DNA of 27,679 nt. It comes from a virus. Numbering within the stretch: the first letter of the stretch is position 1; each line of letters opens with the position of its first letter. The stretch lies in IMG/VR virus record IMGVR_UViG_3300045933_000285, positions 1-27,679 of that record. The stretch is one strand, 5' to 3'. Made by a program: the position numbers and the translations under genes. The notes below the pieces were generated by a model. That model saw nothing but the letters and a program-made list of their open reading frames with translations. It was not told where the DNA came from and searched no databases. Positions 15,852 through 21,503 of the stretch are shown piece after piece.

Positions 15852-16343
15852 CTACGGCAGGTCGGCGGTGTAGTCCTGCAGCGGCTGCACTTCCGCCTCG
15901 TACTTCACCAGTTCTTCGAGCCCGAGCGAGCCGAGCTTGAGCTTGCTGATCACGCCGCGGAACGGCACTTCGGTGCCCGGCGAGCCGTCGGGCAGCACGA
16001 ATTTCATGTCGCGCTCCTCGAGCGATCGATGGATGGCGATCAAGCCGCCGCTGGTGAAGCCATCACCGCCCGCGTTGTTGATCGAGCCGTGCTTCAGGTT
16101 CAGGGTGCCGGTCATCCGGAAGGGGCCGATGTCGCGGATCGTGGCGATCTTCTCGTGCGCCCGGCCAGGGCTGCGGAGGTGCGTCTTGTTGATCACGCCC
16201 GCCGTCATCTCGCCGAATTCGATCGTGTCGACCTGCGCCACACTCACGAACACCGGCGGACTGCCGCCCTGCGAGATCATCCACTGCGCCCCGTAGCCGA
16301 TGAAGCCTTCGGAGGGGTAGTAGGTGTCGGTCACGTTGCTCAT
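15852..16343 (-). CDS. Major tail tube protein (internal start)
   Basis: One hundred and sixty-three residues from the internal ATG 16343, the length of a typical siphovirus tube protein. The start MSNVTDTYYPSEG looks like a natural N-terminus, and the preceding AAGGAG is the best ribosome binding site in this part of the operon. This short form is the likely bulk subunit that polymerises around the tape measure; the long form would be minor. It could instead be the sole product if the upstream lectin frame is a separate gene that has lost its stop. Confidence 0.7.
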   Translation of the reverse strand: MSNVTDTYYPSEGFIGYGAQWMISQGGSPPVFVSVAQVDTIEFGEMTAGVINKTHLRSPGRAHEKIATIRDIGPFRMTGTLNLKHGSINNAGGDGFTSGGLIAIHRSLEERDMKFVLPDGSPGTEVPFRGVISKLKLGSLGLEELVKYEAEVQPLQDYTADLP

Positions 16344-16847
16344 GCTGTCTCCTTCGTACTGAGTGGCCCGCCAGTTGTCGCCCGCGCAATCCGTGCTGAT
16401 CCAGAAGCCCGCCGCGCCGGTCGCGTAGACGGCATCGGTAATCTCCGCGACATGCACGACGACGCCGTCGATCGTCGCGGTATAGGTGGTGCCCTGCACC
16501 GTGAGGCGCCCGACGCTGCCGCTGGCGTGCCACGTCGGCAGGCCGGAGGCGACGACCGTCGGCGCCCCCGCGAGATATTTCCGGATCACGCCGCCCGTCG
16601 AGAAGACGACGCCCGTGGTGCCATCGCCGCTCATGCGGACGGCCGGTCCGAGATGCCCGGTGCCGCCGACGAATTCCAGCTCGGCGCCCTGCGTCGGCTC
16701 GAAGGGACCGCTGTGGAACGCGAAGCCCGCGCCGCCGGTCAGATGGCTCACGACCTGCTGCGCGACGATGCGTGGGCGCTGCGCCGCCGGTGCGGTCCAC
16801 GCCGCGCCGAGGTCGCCGTCGGGTCGATTGAAGGTGTCGACGATCAT
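15852..16847 (-). CDS. Lectin-like domain fused in frame to the major tail tube protein
   Basis: Three hundred and thirty-one residues from ATG 16847, three bases after the tail terminator stop. Residues 1-168 resemble a concanavalin/LamG-like jelly roll (DTFNRPDGDLGAAWT at the start; AGFWISTDCAGDNWRATQYEGD at the end). Residues 169-331 are the tail tube protein (MSNVTDTYYPSEGFIGYG, FGEMTAGVINKTHLRSPG, FRMTGTLNLKHG, VPFRGVISKLKLGSLG). There is no stop between them, but a strong ribosome binding site and ATG occur exactly at the domain border, so both a long and a short product are likely. In other phages tube decoration domains are usually C-terminal or made by frameshift; an N-terminal lectin with internal restart is unusual. 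Confidence 0.75.
   Translation of the reverse strand: MIVDTFNRPDGDLGAAWTAPAAQRPRIVAQQVVSHLTGGAGFAFHSGPFEPTQGAELEFVGGTGHLGPAVRMSGDGTTGVVFSTGGVIRKYLAGAPTVVASGLPTWHASGSVGRLTVQGTTYTATIDGVVVHVAEITDAVYATGAAGFWISTDCAGDNWRATQYEGDSMSNVTDTYYPSEGFIGYGAQWMISQGGSPPVFVSVAQVDTIEFGEMTAGVINKTHLRSPGRAHEKIATIRDIGPFRMTGTLNLKHGSINNAGGDGFTSGGLIAIHRSLEERDMKFVLPDGSPGTEVPFRGVISKLKLGSLGLEELVKYEAEVQPLQDYTADLP
16349..16354 (-). promoter_or_regulatory. Strong internal ribosome binding site for tail tube
   Basis: The minus strand reads AAGGAG, five bases before ATG 16343, within the lectin/tube frame (codons for YEGDS). It supports independent initiation of the tube protein. Confidence 0.7.
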
Positions 16848-16850
16848 CGG

Positions 16851-17261
16851 CTAGACCTCGCGGAACCACGCGAAGTAATCGCGCAGCACCTTGTATTGCC
16901 GCAGTTCTTCGGCGTCGTAGGCGGGACGGCGATCGACCGGATCGATCAAGTCGATCAGCAGCGTGCCGACGAGCCCGCGGAAACAGCGCAGGCCCGTGCT
17001 GACGCCGTCGCCATGCACGGCGGCGTCGAGCTCGACGGCGGCGGCGCCCTCCTTGCCAATCGAATCGACCTGCACGCGCGCGCGCCGCAAATTGCCAGGG
17101 CCGCGCAGATGGATCGGCTCGTGTTCGTCGATCGTCTGCACGCGCACGGCGGGCAGGGTGGGGCTCTGCGGCAGATGCAGCACGTAGACGCGCGCGGCCA
17201 CGAGCGCGGTCACCGGCGGCATCGACAGGAGCAGTTGCCGGATCGCGTTGTCGAGCGTCAC
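16851..17261 (-). CDS. Tail terminator / tail completion protein (DUF3168-like)
   Basis: One hundred and thirty-six residues from GTG 17261, whose GTGA overlaps the stop of the upstream gene. The start VTLDNAIRQLLLSMPPVTALVAARVY and the middle P.LPAVRVQTIDEHEPIHL..PGNLRRARVQVDSIG follow the pattern of small tail-terminator proteins that cap the tube at the head-proximal end. The C-terminus carries DVRRPAYDAEELRQYKVLRDYFAWFRE-like charged helices. Its place just before the tube gene is the standard one. The extra upstream frame (basic, arginine-rich) is shadow. Confidence 0.78.
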   Translation of the reverse strand: MTLDNAIRQLLLSMPPVTALVAARVYVLHLPQSPTLPAVRVQTIDEHEPIHLRGPGNLRRARVQVDSIGKEGAAAVELDAAVHGDGVSTGLRCFRGLVGTLLIDLIDPVDRRPAYDAEELRQYKVLRDYFAWFREV

Positions 17262-17698
17262 AGCCCCACGCCTCCGCCGCCGCTGCCGCGACTGCCGGCC
17301 AGGCCGCGCGCGGTCAGCGCCGCCCACAGTCGGCTCTGCACAATCAATAGGGCTTGCCGGGTCTTCTCGTCGAACGCCGGCCGCGCGAACGGCTTCGCGC
17401 CGTGACGCGAGGTGCCGAGCTCCTGCATCAGCCCATAGAAGACGTCGCGACTGGGGCCGACGGCGATCGCCACGGCGGCCGACTCGCCCTTCGGGCGCGC
17501 GTTGGCGATGTTCATGCTCTGCGCCAGGTTCGGCGCCTGCGGCGTGCCCCGTGGGGCGGCCGATGCCATGCGCGCGCGGATCGGCTCGGCCGCTTCGCGC
17601 AGCGCTTCGCGCAGCATCTTGGCGCCGACACGCGCCGACATCTGCGCGAGCGCCGCCGCGATCGCATCGCCGCCCTCGAAGCGCAGCCCGATCTTCAT
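17258..17698 (-). CDS. HK97 gp10-like tail component
   Basis: One hundred and forty-six residues from ATG 17698, overlapping the preceding stop as ATGA. The sequence MKIGLRFEGGDAIAAAL..M..RV..KMLREALREAAEPIRARMASAAPRG is characteristic of the HK97 gp10-like family, followed by the VGPSRDVFYGLMQELGTSRHGAKPFARPAFDEK block that marks it well. These proteins lie at the head-tail junction and act in tail completion. The glycine-rich tail (GSRGSGGGGVGL) is probably disordered. Confidence 0.88.
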   Translation of the reverse strand: MKIGLRFEGGDAIAAALAQMSARVGAKMLREALREAAEPIRARMASAAPRGTPQAPNLAQSMNIANARPKGESAAVAIAVGPSRDVFYGLMQELGTSRHGAKPFARPAFDEKTRQALLIVQSRLWAALTARGLAGSRGSGGGGVGL

Positions 17699-18057
17699 AG
17701 CGCCGCCAGCGTGATCAACTTGATGCCGTGCCCGTCGTCGTGCGGCAGGACTGCCGCCTGGACGATGTCGTAGGTCCGATCGCGGAAGCGCAGGCGCCGC
17801 CGCTTCGGCAGATCGATCACCTCCGGGTCCATGTCGGCGCGATAGCCGAGCTCCCATTCGGTGTAGGTATGCGCCGCCCACTGCGCCGCGTCGAAGCGCT
17901 CGGCCGCACGCTCGCGCGACAGGGCGTCCTGCTTCCACATCCATTCGGCCGGCGACAGATCCGCCCACGTTTCGAGCGGCACGCCCGCATCGTCGATCGT
18001 GTCGGTGAGCGCCTGAATGGTCACGAGGCGATCGCGCGCGCCGGCCTGCAGGCTCAT
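17695..18057 (-). CDS. Head-tail joining (head closure) protein
   Basis: One hundred and twenty residues from ATG 18057, overlapping the DUF115-like stop as ATGA. The order LQAGARDRLVTIQALTDTIDDAGVPLETWADLS, W..KQDALSRERAAERFDAAQWAAHTYTEWELGYRADMDP and RLRFRDRTYDIVQAAVL fits the SPP1 gp16-like/head-tail joining family, a small beta barrel that closes the portal channel before the tail binds. Length is normal for the family. Neighbours on both sides are head-tail proteins apart from the GPSL gene. Confidence 0.85.
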   Translation of the reverse strand: MSLQAGARDRLVTIQALTDTIDDAGVPLETWADLSPAEWMWKQDALSRERAAERFDAAQWAAHTYTEWELGYRADMDPEVIDLPKRRRLRFRDRTYDIVQAAVLPHDDGHGIKLITLAAL

Positions 18058-18770
18058 GACTTCACCATCCGCCGCGATTCGAGCCACGCCGCGTCGGTGT
18101 CGGGCACCGTCAGCCGCTCGACGCGCAGCGCCGACGCGAGCTCCGCGCGCGGGAAGCACTCGAGCGCCGTCTGCGGCGTGCAGTTGAGGACCTCGATGCC
18201 GCGCGCGGCGAGCGGCGCGACCAGCGTGGCGAAGCAGCGCCGGAAGTCGGGATAGAGGTTCGGGTTGCTCGTCAGCCCGCGCGGATGCGCGCCGAAAAAG
18301 TGACTGCGACTGCCGACCAGCCCGACGTTGTAGCCAAGCAGCAGGATGCGCGCCGCACCGCCATGCACGGCCAGGTTGATCGCCGCGTAGCCGCTGTTCA
18401 GGCCGCTGCGCAAACCCGTCGGCGCGTCCTCGAGCCCCTCGACGCCGGTGTGCTCGAGGACGGCGATCGACGGCAGATGCGTGAAGGCGCGCGAGCTGCC
18501 GACCGTCGCGCCGATGCCGTAGCGGAGCCCTTGGAAGTCCGGCACGCCCTTGTAGAACGGCCACCACACCCGATCGCTGCTGTAGAGCACATCGGCCCAC
18601 GGCGCCAGCCGGTGCGCGTCGTTGACGGCGATGACGCCGTCGACGTGTCCGCGCAGCGCGTCACAATCCTCGCGCGTGAGCGATGGGCCGGTCGCGAGGC
18701 AGGCGACCGTGCCGCCGGGCCAGAGGCGCGGGACGCTAGGCAAGGCTGGGCACCCGCAGGCCCGCCGCAT
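18054..18770 (-). CDS. GPSL-motif, DUF115-like Rossmann protein
   Basis: Two hundred and thirty-eight residues from ATG 18770 (AAGGA nine bases upstream), overlapping the adaptor gene by 35 bases; a TTG at 18743 is an alternative start. Key motifs are CLATGPSL (24-31), VIAVNDAHRLAPWADVLYSSD (46-66), NSGYAAINLAVHGGA (125-139) and ILLLGYN (142-148). GPSL plus SG.AA...A...G plus ILLxGYN is the pattern of the DUF115/MAF-like family, whose better known members act in flagellin glycosylation or as pterin pyrophosphokinases. Phage versions are common but uncharacterised. Lying between adaptor and closure genes, it is not needed for a standard connector, so it may be a transferred accessory gene or an unrecognised virion-modifying enzyme. 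Confidence 0.7.
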   Translation of the reverse strand: MRRACGCPALPSVPRLWPGGTVACLATGPSLTREDCDALRGHVDGVIAVNDAHRLAPWADVLYSSDRVWWPFYKGVPDFQGLRYGIGATVGSSRAFTHLPSIAVLEHTGVEGLEDAPTGLRSGLNSGYAAINLAVHGGAARILLLGYNVGLVGSRSHFFGAHPRGLTSNPNLYPDFRRCFATLVAPLAARGIEVLNCTPQTALECFPRAELASALRVERLTVPDTDAAWLESRRMVKS

Positions 18771-19059
18771 AGAGGCGATCCTTCACGCGATCGGTGAAGG
18801 GGCCGGGCACGTTGTCGTCGGCATCGCCGCGATGCCGCCAGATGTTCGCGAGCACTTCGAGAATCGCCGACTTGCAGACGGCGTAGGCGACATCGGCCGC
18901 CGGGTCAGTGTCGGCGGTCCAGTCCTCGTCGGCCTGATCTTGGATGTAGACGAGCACGATCGCATTCGCCTGTTCGAGCGTGTCGGTGATCTCGGCGTCG
19001 AAGTCGGGCACCGTGATGCGCAGATGGCGGCGCGCGTCGGCGAGACTGACGATCGCCAT
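18736..19059 (-). CDS. HK97 gp6-like head-tail adaptor
   Basis: One hundred and seven residues from ATG 19059, joined to the collagen-like gene by a TGATG overlap. MAIVSLADARRHLRITVPDFDAEITDTLEQANAIVLVYI is the helical start of the gp6-like connector family, followed by AVCKSAILEVLANIWRHRGD. The protein forms the ring that docks under the portal. The normal size and position agree. The extra upstream arginine-rich frame is shadow. Confidence 0.88.
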   Translation of the reverse strand: MAIVSLADARRHLRITVPDFDAEITDTLEQANAIVLVYIQDQADEDWTADTDPAADVAYAVCKSAILEVLANIWRHRGDADDNVPGPFTDRVKDRLYAAGLRVPSLA

Positions 19060-19787
19060 CAGTACCTCGCCGGTCCTTGCGGCCCCTGCGGGCCGGGCTC
19101 GCCGGGTTTGCCGGGGGCACCGGGCTTGCCCTCGCGGCCCGCTTTGACGGCGAGCCGCCACGCGGCGCTCGCGCCCGGTTGGCCGTCGGGCTTCGCGCTC
19201 GTGTCCTCTTGCGCAATCCAGAACGAGCCCGCCCAGGTGACGCCGTCGCCGCGTTCGTAGCTGCGCTCACTGATCCAGACGCCGCGATCGAGCACGGTCG
19301 GCAGGCGAATCACGCCGCCCTCGATCGGATCGCCGTTCTTGAAGCAGAAGGTCAGCGTGCGTTCGCCATCCCAGATCGCCTTAAGCTGCTCCAGGGTGCC
19401 GTCGCGGCCGGCGGCGCCAGGCAGGCCGTCGACGCCGTCGCGGCCTGGAGCGCCGTCCTTGCCGTGGAGCCCGTCGAGCCCGTCGCGCCCCTTCTCGCCC
19501 GTCGGACCGGCGATGCCGTCGCGCCCGGCGATGCCGTCGCGCCCGTCGAGGCCGTCGCGTCCCTTCTCGCCCGCCGGGCCGGCGACACCCGGCAAGCCGT
19601 CGCGCCCGGCGATCCCTTCGGGACCGGCAGGTCCAGGCGGGCCGGCCTCGCCGCGCGGGCCGACAGCCGGCGGGCGGTCTTCGAGCGCGCGCAGCCGATC
19701 GTCGACGGCGTGCAGCGCCGCGGCCACGAGCTCGCGCATCACCGGCGCCACGCTGCGTGCAATGACCGCCAGATCGCGGGCCGTCAT
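19059..19787 (-). CDS. Collagen-like neck or head fibre protein with CBM-like domain
   Basis: Two hundred and forty-two residues from ATG 19787, overlapping the portal stop as ATGA. Residues 1-40 are helical. Residues 43-129 are 29 uninterrupted Gly-X-Y triplets, with a 24-residue internal repeat (EKGRDGLDG at 73-82 and again at 97-106). Residues about 131-215 are a small domain with GVWISERSYERGDGVTWAGSFWIAQ, similar to CBM5/12-type chitin/sugar-binding modules. Residues 217-240 return to eight Gly-X-Y triplets. Collagen-like phage proteins form trimeric fibres; the place between portal and adaptor suggests a neck or head fibre. Sugar binding is inferred from resemblance only. Confidence 0.82.
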   Translation of the reverse strand: MTARDLAVIARSVAPVMRELVAAALHAVDDRLRALEDRPPAVGPRGEAGPPGPAGPEGIAGRDGLPGVAGPAGEKGRDGLDGRDGIAGRDGIAGPTGEKGRDGLDGLHGKDGAPGRDGVDGLPGAAGRDGTLEQLKAIWDGERTLTFCFKNGDPIEGGVIRLPTVLDRGVWISERSYERGDGVTWAGSFWIAQEDTSAKPDGQPGASAAWRLAVKAGREGKPGAPGKPGEPGPQGPQGPARY

Positions 19788-21187
19788 GAGACGTACGCCT
19801 CCTTCCGCAGGAAGCTCACCATCGTCTTCTCGGCGTCGTCGTCGTCGTCGAGCTCGTCGTCGAGCTCGTCGCGCGGCTCGTCGTCGTCGTCGGGCTCGTC
19901 GTCGGGCGACAGCGGGTCGGAGGCAAACGGGTCGGACGCCGCGTCCCGTTTGGCGAGCGCTTCGAGTGAGAAGTTCTGCTGCTGCAGGTAGGGCGAATCG
20001 CCGCCGGCCACGGGGCCGAGGCCGTAATACTTCTTCCGCGCTTCGTTCGGAGCCATCGCGCCGCTGCCGATGCCGTCCTTCGCCGCGCGCGCGGCCGTGG
20101 CCGTGTCCATGCGATAGAGGTCGTCCAGATCCAGCTCGGTGCCGTAGGGCGTCGGCAATTCGAGCCCCTCGTCGAGCAGGATCTCGATGCACTCGATGGG
20201 ATTCTGCAGGGTCTGCGCGTAGTACTCGACGCCCAGGGCTTCGACGTTGTTGTTGGCCGGCGGCGGCGCCACGCCGATCTTGTAGGCGGGCACGCGAAAG
20301 GCGGTGCAGACGTTCTCGGCCGTCCACTTCAACTGCTCGATGAGTTGCGCGTCGGTCGCGCTCATCGTCATCGCCTCGTACTTCAGGCCGTCGCCGAGGA
20401 CCGCGACCTTGCCCGCGTTGGCGCCGGTGAAGTTGGTTTCCCACTCGAGCTTGAGGCGATCGGCGGTGGTCTGGCTGATGGTCGCGGGCGCCGAGAGTAC
20501 GCCCGAGGGCAGCGAGCCGTTGGCGAAGAAGGTCGTCGCGTTCGTCTGGATGCGCAGCCCCTGCATCGCCGACACGCCACAGGCGGTGAGCGGCGAGACG
20601 CCGCACAACGGGTGATAGAGCGGCACCATGACGTCGTGGATGATGGCGCGCGCGGGCGCCGTGACTTCGTCGACGAGGCCGGCGAGGTTGTCGATCCGCA
20701 GGCGATACCAGACGCCGCCGTCGGGCGCCACCAGTGCCGTGACGCGCGTCGGGTCCAGGATGTACATGGCGCGCACGACGCCGCGGTTGTCGCGATCGAG
20801 CAGCACGTAGGTGTTGCCGTGCAGGAGCTTCGAGACGAGCCAGAATTCGAGAAACTTGATCCGGTTCTGAAACCGATTCGGCTTGCGCAGGACCGGCGAA
20901 AACGCCGTCGACTTCGTCTCGGTCCAAATGCCGTGGGCGTCCTCCTGCACCAGCTTGATGCGGAGCTTGCCGATGTCCGAGGCGATGAGCGTCACGCAGG
21001 CGTAGACCGCCGCGTGCGTGAGCACCGTGTCGACCGACCACTCGATGTTGCGCTGCCACGCGCCCGCGAACGGCTCGCGCACCATCGGCCACCACCAGCG
21101 CCCGCGATCGACGGTCGCGAGCGATTGCGGCGCCGTCGCAGCGGCGATCGCCTTGGTGCGGGTGATCGTGAGCCCGAAGAGTTGCAT
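19784..21187 (-). CDS. Portal protein (HK97 family)
   Basis: Four hundred and sixty-seven residues from ATG 21187. Family landmarks are VLTHAAVYACVTLIASDIGKL near residue 56, LHGNTYVLLDRDNRG, GVSPLTACG, ANGSLPSGVLSAP, and the FRVPAYKIG motif near 310. The portal is the dodecameric ring for DNA entry and exit. The last 50 residues are very acidic (runs of Asp/Glu in DDEPDDDDEPRDELDD), followed by a short basic end; the DNA is correspondingly a TCGTCG/GAGCTCGTCG simple repeat at about 19838-19915. It follows rather than precedes the capsid gene, an unusual order. Length is normal. Confidence 0.95.
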   Translation of the reverse strand: MQLFGLTITRTKAIAAATAPQSLATVDRGRWWWPMVREPFAGAWQRNIEWSVDTVLTHAAVYACVTLIASDIGKLRIKLVQEDAHGIWTETKSTAFSPVLRKPNRFQNRIKFLEFWLVSKLLHGNTYVLLDRDNRGVVRAMYILDPTRVTALVAPDGGVWYRLRIDNLAGLVDEVTAPARAIIHDVMVPLYHPLCGVSPLTACGVSAMQGLRIQTNATTFFANGSLPSGVLSAPATISQTTADRLKLEWETNFTGANAGKVAVLGDGLKYEAMTMSATDAQLIEQLKWTAENVCTAFRVPAYKIGVAPPPANNNVEALGVEYYAQTLQNPIECIEILLDEGLELPTPYGTELDLDDLYRMDTATAARAAKDGIGSGAMAPNEARKKYYGLGPVAGGDSPYLQQQNFSLEALAKRDAASDPFASDPLSPDDEPDDDDEPRDELDDELDDDDDAEKTMVSFLRKEAYVS

Positions 21188-21190
21188 CGG

Positions 21191-21445
21191 CTACTCGCGA
21201 CGGCGACGGCGCGCGCGCGGCGCCGGGGGAGGCGCCTCGACCTCGACGAGCTCGCCGACGGCGGCGGCGACCATGTCGCGCGTGCGATAGATGGGCCGCG
21301 CCGCCCGATCGAGCACGACCTGCCCGCGACGGCCGAGCACCAGCGCCTGCACGAGCGTGCAGGTCACGAACTCGCCTTCACGATAGCGGCGCCCCTCGAA
21401 GGCGAAGGGCTGCGCGGCGACGACGGTGACGATCTTGGAGGACAT
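21191..21445 (-). CDS. Small hypothetical protein between capsid and portal
   Basis: Eighty-four residues from ATG 21445; a TTG at 21466 would add seven. Neither has a good ribosome binding site. The sequence MSSKIVTVVAAQPFAFEGRRYREGEFVTCTLVQALVLGRRGQVVL looks like a small beta fold, ending in a basic arginine-rich tail (APRARRRRRE). I recognise no family. Similar small genes often sit next to portals and capsids and may be minor head proteins. Three bases separate it from the portal. The hairpin just upstream may tune its expression. Confidence 0.65.
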   Translation of the reverse strand: MSSKIVTVVAAQPFAFEGRRYREGEFVTCTLVQALVLGRRGQVVLDRAARPIYRTRDMVAAAVGELVEVEAPPPAPRARRRRRE

Positions 21446-21486
21446 CGGAAAAGGACGGCGGGCCAAACCCCAGTGACCCGCCGTTC
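21446..21486 (-). terminator. Terminator-like hairpin after the capsid gene
   Basis: On the minus strand, after the capsid stop, an eight-base perfect stem (ACGGCGGG/CCCGCCGT, extended by a G-U and a G-C pair to ten) encloses a 14-base loop and is followed by CCTTTTCC. This resembles an intrinsic terminator with a weak U tract. Because co-directional genes follow, it is more likely an attenuator or an mRNA 3'-end stabiliser that gives more capsid than portal. Confidence 0.5.
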
Positions 21487-21503
21487 ACCCAACCTGCCGA
21501 AAC

